The position numbers and the translations under genes were made by a program. A stretch of DNA of 33,808 bases from CAYRFQ01 sp964423615 (GTDB lineage: Bacteria > Planctomycetota > Planctomycetia > Gemmatales > Gemmataceae): contig CAYRFQ010000086.1 in the NCBI GenBank assembly GCA_964423615.1, forward strand, positions 1-33,808. The letters run 5' to 3'. Each line of letters opens with the position of its first letter. Position 1 is the stretch's first letter. This document shows positions 24,972 to 33,503 of the stretch, in pieces. Under the pieces are notes generated by a model. The model was not told the origin of the DNA. It was given only the letters and a program-made list of their open reading frames with translations, and did no database searches.

Positions 24972-25831
24972 AGTCGTCAGTTCTTTGAGCTTTTATTGTG
25001 TATACATTTGGTGAAAGGCAAAAAAGGGACGTCAAAAACGTCCTTTTTCTTTCACTTCTCCTCTTTGACCTTTGACATTGTTCTCTGGGCAAGAGTTCCC
25101 CCACGCCGAGCCAGGGAGTTCGTTATCGACACGTGCTGGATTGTCCAGGATTCCAGATGGAAAACGGATTTCAACTTTCACCGGTCTCCACCGGTTACGG
25201 TCTTCAGTCCGCTTGGAGGAAGTCTTTGCTTCGAGTGGCACCTACTCAAGACACCCCAGGCCAAAAATGGAACTTTTTCTCAACGCGGAATCCACTTTCT
25301 GGGCCCCGGGCCTTCGGCCTGCGGAGTGTAAAGTTTCAGTAGGTCGTTCTGCAAGCATTTGGGATTTCACCCCAAACCTAGCACGCGAAGTTAGCCTCGA
25401 CCAGTTTTCTTGATTCTCCTCTTCTTGAGCAGCTTGCCCAACCTGCGGAGACTGTAACCTCGGTCGAACGGAAAAACCTGAAAACGTGGGAGTCATTGCG
25501 ACGAGTCGGATCGGTACACCGGGCCTACAGGGTGCAAACGACGAGGGAATCCAGAGTTTGCGAGTGAAGCTCGCTGGGCCAGAACGAGCATGAAAAGCGT
25601 CGTAAAAGGACACAAAACGGACTATCTTCGGCATCAAAAACGCACTGTTGATGTCCACCCCTTTCTGCAATTCAAAACCTTACAAAAACAAGACCGGAAA
25701 AGTTCGCCGGAATCGCCGGTCTCATACGGGATTCCGGAATCACACAACAGCTCAAAGTACAGCTTCGCGCAGGACACTCAGAATCGAAAGCCGTGTCATC
25801 CAACGCAAAGCCCTCGATTCACTTTCCATTT
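24972..25831. other. Long intergenic region, no gene supported
   Basis: About 860 bp between the TIGR00300-type gene and the kinase gene, both on the minus strand. It holds the hairpin at 25021-25048 and several short palindromic segments (for example TTGGG-x-CCCAA around 25353-25374, and GGCCTTCGGCC near 25309-25319). These look like degenerate intergenic repeats. Short ORFs on both strands have no recognisable motif. Confidence 0.5.
25021..25048. terminator. Strong hairpin with T-tract on both strands
   Basis: AAAAAGG(G)ACGT pairs with ACGTCCTTTTT around a 5-base loop, with one bulged G. It reads as a terminator in both directions. It lies about 50 bp upstream of the histidine kinase start codon, so on the minus strand it could attenuate readthrough into that gene unless the kinase promoter lies between. 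Confidence 0.6.
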
Positions 25832-27115
25832 TCATTTTTCAGCTTTGGTCATAAGTTCCTGGACCAAAGATCGTAAAAACGGCTCGACGTCCGTGACGAT
25901 TCCAACGCTTTGAGCCGTTCCTCGATCGGTCAGCTTGGTCACGGTTGCTGGATTGATGTCCACACAAGCCACTTTCACCCAAGCTGGCAACAAGTTTCCA
26001 GTCGCAATCGAGTGCAACGCCGATGCAATCATCAGGCAGAAGCCCGCGCCTCGAATCTTATCTCGCATTTGTTGTTGAGCTTCCAAAACATCCGTGATGA
26101 CCTCCGGTAGCGGGCCATCGTCGCGAATGCTTCCGCCCAACACATAGGGAATCTTGTGTTGGGTACATTCGAACATGATCCCGCTCTTGAGCACCTCCTG
26201 TTCGACCGCTTGGGCGATGCCGCCACAACGCCGAATCGTGTTGATGGCCCGTAGATGATGTTCGTGTCCCTCTTCCGCCGGAAGTCCTCGGTCCAGCGAA
26301 ACTCCAAGACTCGTGCCATACAAGGCTTGCTCGATATCGTGCGTAGCCAAAGCATTACCGGCAAAAATGACATGCAAATAGCCCTCGCGGATCAGGTGGC
26401 AGATGTGCTCGACACCACCCGTATGGACGACCGCCGGACCGAGCACCGCAAGGATCTTCTCTCCCGTCTCTCGCACCCGTCGCATGGTCGCGGCAATTTC
26501 TCGGACCGTAACCCCCTTGGGTTTTTCGCTCGAAACCGGACTTCCCATGAACTCGAACAAGTTTTGCCGCTGGATCGTTTCCATCGGGAAAACACGGAGT
26601 CCTTGCCGCCCGACCACAATTCGATCTCCCTTGCGAATCTGGATCATCGGCACGCACCGCGCCGCCGCTCCTTCGGGATCGATCAAGATGCCGCAATCCA
26701 TCTCTTGGTCTTCGACATCGACCCACTCCCCGGCAATCCGGACCTGTGTTCGATAGTTCGTCGTACTGTAGAAATTCTCCGGAAACGCACTATCCAGGTC
26801 CGCAACAACGACCTCGCAATCTGACCCGGAAACGCGAGCGGCCCCATGATCCTGGACAACCCCGAGTATCTCTTCCAACGTGCTCCCATCGGGTGCCTGG
26901 ATCTCTATCCGGGCGTAGCTCGTGTCGCGTTGACTTTGCCCCACCCGCATTTCTTTCAAGGTATACTTTCCGCCATGAGTGAGAATTTCGTCTAACACCT
27001 TGGGCAACAGCAACGAGTCAATGATGTGACCTTCCAACTCCACGTCTTCGACGAACGTAGTGGTTGCTGTCGTGTTTCCTTCTCGTTGTTGCGGCCCTTG
27101 AGTTTTATCGCGCAT
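25832..27115 (-). CDS. TIGR00300-type protein, probable ornithine cyclodeaminase
   Basis: 427 residues from the ATG at 27115, which has a strong GGAGGG Shine-Dalgarno six bases upstream; a longer reading (27142) lacks one. The N-terminal part ('VELEGHIIDSLLLPKVLDEI') is the conserved region shared with LOR/SDH-type enzymes, and the C-terminal part has 'GGSIRDDGPLPEVITDVLEAQ'. 'AVLGPAVVHTGG' suggests the start of a nucleotide-binding unit. This family includes archaeal ornithine cyclodeaminases and the proline-forming domain of cyanobacterial AgrE/ArgZ proteins, so conversion of ornithine to proline is the likely reaction; this is by family, not shown here. It stands alone, not fused to an arginine dihydrolase domain. 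Cytoplasmic. Confidence 0.85.
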   Translation of the reverse strand: MRDKTQGPQQREGNTTATTTFVEDVELEGHIIDSLLLPKVLDEILTHGGKYTLKEMRVGQSQRDTSYARIEIQAPDGSTLEEILGVVQDHGAARVSGSDCEVVVADLDSAFPENFYSTTNYRTQVRIAGEWVDVEDQEMDCGILIDPEGAAARCVPMIQIRKGDRIVVGRQGLRVFPMETIQRQNLFEFMGSPVSSEKPKGVTVREIAATMRRVRETGEKILAVLGPAVVHTGGVEHICHLIREGYLHVIFAGNALATHDIEQALYGTSLGVSLDRGLPAEEGHEHHLRAINTIRRCGGIAQAVEQEVLKSGIMFECTQHKIPYVLGGSIRDDGPLPEVITDVLEAQQQMRDKIRGAGFCLMIASALHSIATGNLLPAWVKVACVDINPATVTKLTDRGTAQSVGIVTDVEPFLRSLVQELMTKAEK

Positions 27116-27282
27116 TTGAGTCCCTCCGGAGTTATTGAACATTCATTGTAACGATAGCAGCACACCAAGGAGGACACGAGAACGAGTGAAATTCCTGCCA
27201 TAGACCCTCGGACTGGAACGGGACGGAGGCTGTGGAGTCTCTGTTCGCTTTCAGTTCATCACAAAACAACGGATCGTAGCTG

Positions 27283-28512
27283 CTATTTCGTTAGACGAAG
27301 ATCGCTTTGCATCACGACAACCTGATACGGATTCCACGTAGACATCGTGTAATAGATTCGGCATCGTGCATTAACCTGCTTCGTATAGCGAGCCATAATG
27401 TAAGGGCCATACTCGCCGCCCCATGTATTCTCTCGCCCTGGGTCGCTTAAAGAATCTCGCTTCTTCTTCCCTCTCGCAGAGATATGCATGAAGTAACCAT
27501 AGCCCTTGTCACGCCTGGGCTCGAAGACGACCGTCCCTTTCGACCAAGGACCCCAAAGAGTTTTGGCCGAACGCATCGTAATCCCGCGAGGTTTGCTAGA
27601 GCCATACAACATGACATATCGCTTGACGGGTTCGAGATAAGCAATCGAAAATTCACCAATCACGTCATGCCTAAAGAGTCTCGTCGCATCTGTCTCTTCT
27701 GGAGACCAAGTTACCTTCCCCTTTGCATTCCTTCCCGCGAAGTATTGGATCGATGACCGATCCTGGATTTTCTTCGGTCGCACCCGCGCCAGGTAAGGAC
27801 TACTCTTGCGATACTCACCACTTCCACAGATGTAAAGCCACCCACCAACCGACCAGAACGAGACATTGATGAATTTGTCTCGCGACAACTCGTAGAGCCT
27901 TTGGAAATTTTTGCCATCGTCGTGAGAAAGACAAAGCACGGACCGCCCCATAACTTTCTTGGGAGAGTGATCGGTAGTGAAGACAACGTACATCGTATCG
28001 CCCAGTGAGAAACCACCGCTGGGGATTTCGAAGGCCTTCTGTGAGATGCCCGGTACCTTGGGAGGAATCCACTTGCCGTCTTTTCCCCGATGAAACTCCA
28101 GGCGAATCTTCTGTGGATCTTGGCTGTTCGTCCAGGCCACGGCGTCCCACGCACCGCGTCGCCCCCACGTATCTCCGAACAAAAAGTACAGCTGACCCTT
28201 GTGCTCGAACGAGTAGCCCAAGTCCGTAGCAACCACGCCGAATCGTTTCTTGGTTTGATTGATTGTCGGCATCCGGGTGGTTCGGTCGAAGTCACCAGTG
28301 AGTTGGCAAACTCTCTTCGTGGAGTTAGGGACATAGACGAGTCCTTGCGAATAGCCCATCTTCGCAGGAACAAACACAATCCCCACAACCGTGGCTAGCA
28401 TCAGGAGCGCCTGCTTGTTCGTATTCGTCTTGGGAAATGGCAGATGGTGGTCTTGCACCCGCCAAACGAAGTTCCCTGGGAAACAAGTATTCAAAGCGGT
28501 TTGTTTGTTCAT
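27283..28512 (-). CDS. Secreted DUF4185 family protein
   Basis: 409 residues. A signal or anchor segment follows an unusually long N-terminal region (hydrophobic 35-50, cleavage likely near GYSQ, about 53-56). The mature protein shows the DUF4185 pattern: 'TDLGYSFEHKGQLYFLFGDTW' with the GDTWG box, then 'IPSGGFSLGDTMYVVFTTDHS', 'GRSVLCLSHDDGKNF', and a C-terminal 'GEYGPYIMARYT' and 'IYYTMSTWNPYQVVVMQS'. Such proteins are predicted five-bladed propellers related to glycoside hydrolases and are common in polysaccharide-degrading bacteria. The substrate is unknown. GGAGAC lies six bases before the ATG. It is near a sulfatase on the same strand, which fits a role in degrading sulfated polysaccharides. 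Confidence 0.85.
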   Translation of the reverse strand: MNKQTALNTCFPGNFVWRVQDHHLPFPKTNTNKQALLMLATVVGIVFVPAKMGYSQGLVYVPNSTKRVCQLTGDFDRTTRMPTINQTKKRFGVVATDLGYSFEHKGQLYFLFGDTWGRRGAWDAVAWTNSQDPQKIRLEFHRGKDGKWIPPKVPGISQKAFEIPSGGFSLGDTMYVVFTTDHSPKKVMGRSVLCLSHDDGKNFQRLYELSRDKFINVSFWSVGGWLYICGSGEYRKSSPYLARVRPKKIQDRSSIQYFAGRNAKGKVTWSPEETDATRLFRHDVIGEFSIAYLEPVKRYVMLYGSSKPRGITMRSAKTLWGPWSKGTVVFEPRRDKGYGYFMHISARGKKKRDSLSDPGRENTWGGEYGPYIMARYTKQVNARCRIYYTMSTWNPYQVVVMQSDLRLTK

Positions 28513-29098
28513 GGGTGTCTCCGTTCGGTTCTGGGATGGGCTGTGGAAACAATCAGTGAGTCTAAATCTTACGAAAAGATTTGTCCGTGGCCCGGAAGGA
28601 CTTACCTGGCGAGATCAAGATCCTTCCAAACGTTGGTCGGTGTTTTTGCTGGAAGTTTCGAAGATCGGAATATGTCTGAGAACCCCTCTCTCGAAAGCGC
28701 TATTACCAGAGTACAGGTTACCAATGGACGAAAAGACTTTGGCGAAAGATCCGTCGTGCCCAACAGGGAGATGCTTCAGCTCACCTTGTTGGCAATCAGG
28801 GCGAAGCCGGCCCGCGACGTAGAGTCTATATCTGCAATAGCCTCGGGTTGCAAACTCCTGAACTTCATACCCAGGCAAACAGGCCATGACTACGGCATGT
28901 CTCGATACCTGCAGGTCATTGGCACTCTTCGGCAACGCTTCAATGCCCCGCGGGTAAGGCTGAAATCCCCATCGACATTCCCCATAGTCTGGGCTTCGCA
29001 TTCAGTCTGATTTCCCCAACCGAGGGCATTGCAATTGAACTTCGGCTGCCAGTAGGTTCCAACCTCACCTTGAGCAACAAGGCATCGGCGATCGCGGC
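28513..29098. other. Intergenic stretch, possible structured RNA or decayed sequence
   Basis: About 590 bp between the sulfatase and DUF4185 genes (both minus strand). No ORF has recognisable protein features. Several inverted pairs are clustered at 28880-29030, including the palindrome ACCTGCAGGT (near 28910) and the long imperfect inverted repeat listed separately. Confidence 0.45.
28942..29030. repeat. Imperfect long inverted repeat
   Basis: Nested arms: AATGCCC (28942-28948) with GGGCATT (29024-29030), a partly paired middle, and GAAATC (28962-28967) with GATTTC (29009-29014). The whole could fold as one 89-nt hairpin. It lies 68 bp after the sulfatase stop codon would be... on the upstream side of the DUF4185 gene; in transcript terms it is upstream of the sulfatase end, because the sulfatase stop codon is at 29099. 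Its role is not known. Confidence 0.4.
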
Positions 29099-30427
29099 TT
29101 AACGTATCTTTGTACTGCCGAGCTTCTTGGGCATCTTGAAGGATCGGGCCATCTTCATCAAGTCACGCACGGTCTTGGGATGCCGTTGGGCCGCATTGTT
29201 CTTTTCGCCAACGTCTGCCTTCAGGTCGTAGAGTTCGATGCCCTTGGTTCCCTTGTCTTTCAAATAGCCATGAAACGACTTTAGGTTCGGAAGCCGTAAC
29301 TTCCACTTTCCTTTCCGCACGGCCTGCAACTCATTGCCCGAGAAGTAAAAGTAGTTGTCCCGCGCCCCTTGCTTGCTTTTTCCAAGGAGCAGCTCGGTTT
29401 GATCCACACCGTCGATGATTCGATCCTTGGGCACTTTATAGCCGGCCAGCTTGGAAAAAGTGGGGACAAAATCGATCGTGGCAAAGATAGCATCGCTCTC
29501 ACGCCGAGCCGGCACTTGGCCGGGCCAACGAATAATGCAGGGAACCCGTATCCCACCTTCGTACGTCGATCCTTTTCCGCCTCGCAGCAGTCCGGTCGAA
29601 CCCCAAGCGATCGCTCCGTTGTGCCGTCTCCTCAACACCTCTTGGAAGTTGTTCCAAGGACCATTGTCGGTGGTGAAAATGACAATCGTATTCTTACGCA
29701 ATCCCAGTTTGTCGATCGTATCTAACAAGCGACCAGTGTGGTGATCGAGTTCTTCGATAGCGTCTCCGTACAACCCACCCTTGGATTTACCTTTGAATTT
29801 GGGTGATGCGTCGATGATCGAGTGCACCATCGTGTGAGCGAGATACAGAAAGAACGGCCTGTCTTTGTTCTTTTGGACAAACTCGATTCCCTTATCGGTG
29901 TAGTTTTTGGTCAGGCTGGCCATTTTTCGCGTTTTACCCACCACCTTGTTGTTGTGATGAAACTGAACACTGCCGTTGTCATTGGCTCCAAGCGTTCCCC
30001 AGTAATAGTCGAAACCCTGCGCGTTGGGCATACGGGGGATGATCGCTCGACGATTGGAGACGTCCCACTTGCCGATACAACCAGTAACGTAACCGACAGT
30101 CTTGAGCATTTCGGCCAGAGTAATCTCACTTGCAGGCATGCTCCAACCCCGACTGCGAACTGGATACCGTCCCGTCAGCAAGGCCGACCTAGATGGCCCA
30201 CAAACCACTTGAGCATAGAAGCTGGTGAAGCGTGTGCCCTCCCGTGCCAGTTGATCAATACGAGGTGTACGGATCGTTTTCGACCCATAACAGCCCAGGT
30301 CCCCGTACCCTTGGTCATCGGTAAACACGATGACAATGTTGGGGCGCTCGGGATCAGCGTAAACCCAAGATGGCTTCAATCCAACAACAACGCACAACAA
30401 AAACAGAAAGTAGCAACACCGCATCAT
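29099..30427 (-). CDS. Secreted type I sulfatase (formylglycine-dependent)
   Basis: 442 residues from the ATG at 30427, with GAGGGG just upstream; a longer reading adds an unrelated N-terminus. The signal peptide is MMRCCYFLFLLCVVVG with cleavage near VYA (about 24). Family features: metal-binding FTDDQG (D37, D38), the formylglycine motif C-G-P-S-R with C76, then LLTGRYP, and FTTDNGPW for the second pair of metal ligands. It hydrolyses sulfate esters, probably on polysaccharides, in the periplasm or outside the cell, and needs Cys76 converted by a formylglycine-generating enzyme that is not in this window. The second family signature reads GKWD (119-122) where GKWH is usual, a notable substitution. 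A DUF4185 gene follows on the same strand after a 590-bp gap. Confidence 0.92.
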   Translation of the reverse strand: MMRCCYFLFLLCVVVGLKPSWVYADPERPNIVIVFTDDQGYGDLGCYGSKTIRTPRIDQLAREGTRFTSFYAQVVCGPSRSALLTGRYPVRSRGWSMPASEITLAEMLKTVGYVTGCIGKWDVSNRRAIIPRMPNAQGFDYYWGTLGANDNGSVQFHHNNKVVGKTRKMASLTKNYTDKGIEFVQKNKDRPFFLYLAHTMVHSIIDASPKFKGKSKGGLYGDAIEELDHHTGRLLDTIDKLGLRKNTIVIFTTDNGPWNNFQEVLRRRHNGAIAWGSTGLLRGGKGSTYEGGIRVPCIIRWPGQVPARRESDAIFATIDFVPTFSKLAGYKVPKDRIIDGVDQTELLLGKSKQGARDNYFYFSGNELQAVRKGKWKLRLPNLKSFHGYLKDKGTKGIELYDLKADVGEKNNAAQRHPKTVRDLMKMARSFKMPKKLGSTKIR

Positions 30428-31263
30428 GTTCCCCTCGTGATGGTGAAAAACCACCTTTGAAAATTGGAGAGCGACAATCGCACCCATTCCAAACACCTCT
30501 CGGCGGCAGTGCGTCCTGCCGAAGTAACTTGTCATACTATTGAACAAGGGAGGACCACCATTAACAATCTCGGAACCTCGGAATCTCGGTACTTAGAGCG
30601 ATTCACGCTTGTATTGGGTGCAGGTTTTTCGTTTTCAAAGTCCTGGGTCCCGCTTGCGGGCAGATGGCCCCCAACCCGAGCGAAGCGAGAATCATAGCGA
30701 GCGAAGCGGGAAACGCACCGGAACCGGAAGGAAGGTGGTCCTATCTCGAGAAGGGCGCAGTTGGACTCAGGAGTCCGGCGACTGCGAACTGTACCCAACA
30801 CGAACGTTAACCGCTCTAAAGTTGTTCCATGGTGACTCGTAAAATACTTTCCCACTCAAAGAGCCAATTATTCTCCGACACGGACAACAGCACCAAGACA
30901 GCTCTTTGTTCAAACGCACAAGCGAGTCGTTTGACATCCATGAATTGTGGTCCTCCGGTGGATGTCCTCTCACTCATTCCATCGGAGGTAAATTCCAAGT
31001 CAGACTCAGCCAATACACAACGTCGATTTAGGTGTAACTATAACCGAGTACCACTCAGGGCAAATGATTTTGTACCCAAAATAGATTGCGATCTGCAAGG
31101 AGATATCCATGCCACCTAGAACTCGGTCGTCATACATTGTTCGTTGGCTTTTGGTAATGAGGTAACTCTCACGGCCAGCTAACAAATCATCGAAATGGAA
31201 GATCTGGTCACTACACCCAAGTAACCGAGTAGAAGATGTCAGGCTATTTGTATCACTTGAGTA
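30428..31263. other. Long intergenic region holding a MITE-like element
   Basis: About 840 bp between the TPR pseudogene and the sulfatase gene. Apart from the element at 30593-30819, no gene or clear structure was found. Its right-hand 440 bp (30820-31263) show only short ORFs without motifs. Confidence 0.5.
30593..30819. mobile_element. 227-bp MITE-like element with imperfect terminal inverted repeats
   Basis: The ends 30593-30623 and 30789-30819 are inverted copies with 25 of 31 positions matching (both read TTAGAGCG... inward). They can be trimmed to leave a TA on each side, which suggests a TA target duplication. The interior has short GC-rich repeats (GCGAGCGAAGCGGG type) and no coding capacity. 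The left end is shared with a partial copy at 15386-15431, which supports a dispersed family. Confidence 0.65.
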
Positions 31264-32288
31264 TTAACCCCACCTATTGCACGTTAGAGCGAGACGTGGA
31301 TCGATTTCGAGGGCTTTTTGTACTTTGCGATGGCCTGGTTATACTTCTTTTGTTGATGTAGAGTAGTGCCCCAATCGTTCCAGACGGCAGCGTTATTTGG
31401 TTGAATGGCCAGTGCCTGTCTGTAGCACCCTTCCGCTTCGGCATGTTGCTGGGCCAGGCCCAGTTCATTCGCAAGCAGGAATGCTAAATCAAAATCATCC
31501 GGATGGAACGTCGAAGCGATCTGGCACCACCGTTGGCGTTGTTGCGAGTCCCGTAAAAACTGTGCGATCAAACATTGGGTATGCGACAGAAATTTTTCCA
31601 TGGACTTCAGATCGGCCTCCCATGCAATCTTCAACAAACGGACAGCGTCCACGTTTTTGTTCTTCTGGAACAAAGCTGTCGTTGCCCAATGCTCGAGCGA
31701 GGCCAAGAGCTGCTCACGAATCAAAGATCGCCGCATTCGGTCTCCAAGCCTTTTGATGTCTCCTTTGTGGATGTCCAGACCGGCCTTTTGAAACACCCTT
31801 GGGTATTCTTGGAAGATCGCAGCGGTGTCGCGTTTGCCGTTCACCATACAAAGGCTTCGATCCCGAATGCGGGTCAACGCGACAGCCGTTTGGTAATCCT
31901 GGTCGTGTTGTTCGATTTGTCGAGAGATTTTCTTCCGACGTTTACGGAGTTTCGGATTCGGCTTTTTGTCGGTCAGCTTCGTGAGAGTTTACACCACCCG
32001 GAGATTTTGTCTCTGGATGAAGATGCACGCCTTCCAGGCTTCCGAATCGTTAAGCAAACCTGAGATTCCTCGGAGCGATTTCAGAAGTTTGTGGAGCCGA
32101 ATCATTTGGGCTTCGGCTTCGTCGAGCTCTTTCTCGATTAAGCGTTCGATAATTACCTGTCGCTTTTTGTTCTGATCATCTTGATAGGTTTCCGTAGCGA
32201 ACACGATGCTGTGTGAGGATAACGCTTGGACAACGATCTGTCAGCTCGTTACGGAGAGAGCTACTACCAACTTTCTGCGTGGTTGCAT
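31264..32288 (-). pseudogene. Decayed TPR protein gene (two in-frame stops, one frameshift)
   Basis: The original reading frame can be followed from an ATG at 32288 (with GAGGAG eight bases upstream) through a signal-like segment (KLVVALSVTS-stop-QIVVQALSS). A TGA at 32243-32241 replaces what could have been TGG. The frame continues through a helical region to a TAA at 31991-31989, then resumes in the same frame (TLTKLTDKKPN...). Near the end two TPR-like units appear (HAEAEGCYRQALAIQPNNAA and KKYNQAIAKYKK). One base is then missing in the AAAAAGCCC run near 31313; restoring it gives the expected ALEIDPRLA. The body resembles the C-terminal helical/TPR region of planctomycete Ser/Thr kinases, though no kinase domain is present. 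The stops and the shift are seen directly; the ancestor's identity is inferred. Confidence 0.75.
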
Positions 32289-32394
32289 GGTCGATTCTCC
32301 TCAAGTGCTTTGCGAGATGACGTGAGGGGACATTGCCTCCGTGATTGTCAGACTGACGTCCAGGGGAAAAATCCAGTGTGAATCCGTCGATTCA

Positions 32395-33327
32395 TCACGG
32401 CTTCGAGATGTTTCCCATCGGTGTATTAGCCGTCAGGTCGGCAATGGCTTCTGTGGTGGCTCGTTCGACGGCATCGCGCCATTGGGAATCGTCCGGATCG
32501 AAACTGGCGATGATCTTCCGCGCGCTGTTCACAATGGCCCCGAGACCATCCTCTCGAAAGCCGCCTGCGACGTCCTCACCAGTCCCCTTTTGGTGCCCGT
32601 ACCCAGGGATCAAAAAATACACGTCTGGGAGCAATTGACGGAGACTTGCCAGTTCTTGCGGATGTGTTGCCCCAACAACAGCTCCAACGATTCCGAATCC
32701 AGATTCTGCGACAGTGTCTTGGCTCCATTTTCCGACGGCCTCGGCAACGTGTTGGTAAAGGGGCTTTCCCTCGCATCGGAGCTCTTGGAACAGCCCGGCT
32801 CCCTTATTGCTCGTCCGGACGAGCACGAACAGACCGCGTCCTTCCTTCTGAGCCGCCTCCAAAAAAGGCTCGACTGCATCTTTTCCCAGATACGGATTGA
32901 TGGTCATGGCATCCGCATTCCAAACGGGATGAGCAGTACCGCCAAACGTCGAGCCACCAAACGCAGCTTCGGCATAGGCAACCGCAGTGCTGGCGATGTC
33001 ACCTCGCTTGCTATCCAAAAGGACAAGCACGCCGAGTTCTCGGGCACGTATGATTATTCGTTGCAGGGATAAAAGTCCGGCGGGACCACACCCTTCGAAG
33101 AAAGCAATCTGTGGTTTAACGATAGGAACCAGCGGAGCGACGACCTTCAACACTTCCAAACAAAACGTTTCGTAAGCGTTCGCAACTGTTTCGAGATTGA
33201 CCTCGGTGTGTTGATTGCGAATCTCGTTCGGAAGTGCATCCCAGCGTGGGTCCAAACCCACGCATAGAGAGTTACCGCGTTGACGGATCGCATCGGTCAA
33301 CTTATCAGCGAAATGCAAGGAAGCCAT
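32395..33327 (-). CDS. pyrF: Orotidine 5'-phosphate decarboxylase
   Basis: 310 residues from the ATG at 33327; a longer reading to 33459 adds a segment without conservation. The enzyme decarboxylates OMP to UMP, the last step of de novo pyrimidine synthesis, in the cytoplasm. Visible: LCVGLDPRWD (21-30) near the substrate site, VKPQIAFFE (70-78), and the catalytic LLDSKRGDI with D105, K107 and D110. Further on, 'NPYLGKDAVEPFL' and 'GLFVLVRTSN' and 'IVGAVVGATHPQEL' match the longer, type 2 PyrF subfamily (TIGR02127), and 'YFLIPGYGHQKG' is the phosphate-binding region. No other pyr genes are adjacent. The Shine-Dalgarno is not obvious. About 175 bp separate it from the upstream partial gene on the same strand. 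Confidence 0.95.
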   Translation of the reverse strand: MASLHFADKLTDAIRQRGNSLCVGLDPRWDALPNEIRNQHTEVNLETVANAYETFCLEVLKVVAPLVPIVKPQIAFFEGCGPAGLLSLQRIIIRARELGVLVLLDSKRGDIASTAVAYAEAAFGGSTFGGTAHPVWNADAMTINPYLGKDAVEPFLEAAQKEGRGLFVLVRTSNKGAGLFQELRCEGKPLYQHVAEAVGKWSQDTVAESGFGIVGAVVGATHPQELASLRQLLPDVYFLIPGYGHQKGTGEDVAGGFREDGLGAIVNSARKIIASFDPDDSQWRDAVERATTEAIADLTANTPMGNISKP

Positions 33328-33503
33328 GAGGAAGTCCGGGTGATGGAAAGTTGGGGTTGGTTCATCATCGCCGGACTCGGAATTATGGAAATGTCGGGCA
33401 GACCTTGGCCCACTTAGACTTTCGGAAATCGGTAAAAAGGTGGACCAAGGCCCCCTCAAGGGTTCTGGTCTTTCTCTTCTCTGTTCTCTCTTCCCTCTTG
33501 TTG

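Noticed and set aside
24513..25331. A 272-codon + strand ORF overlapping the start of the histidine kinase
   Set aside because: Its left half is antisense to the kinase and its right half crosses a terminator-like hairpin; no protein motif is visible.
28615..29001. A 128-codon minus-strand ORF in the gap between sulfatase and DUF4185
   Set aside because: No recognisable motif, and it overlaps a cluster of inverted repeats; more likely structured non-coding sequence.
32241..32243. The TGA in the TPR pseudogene as a selenocysteine codon
   Set aside because: It lies in a signal-like segment with no expected cysteine, and the same frame has a TAA and a frameshift further on.
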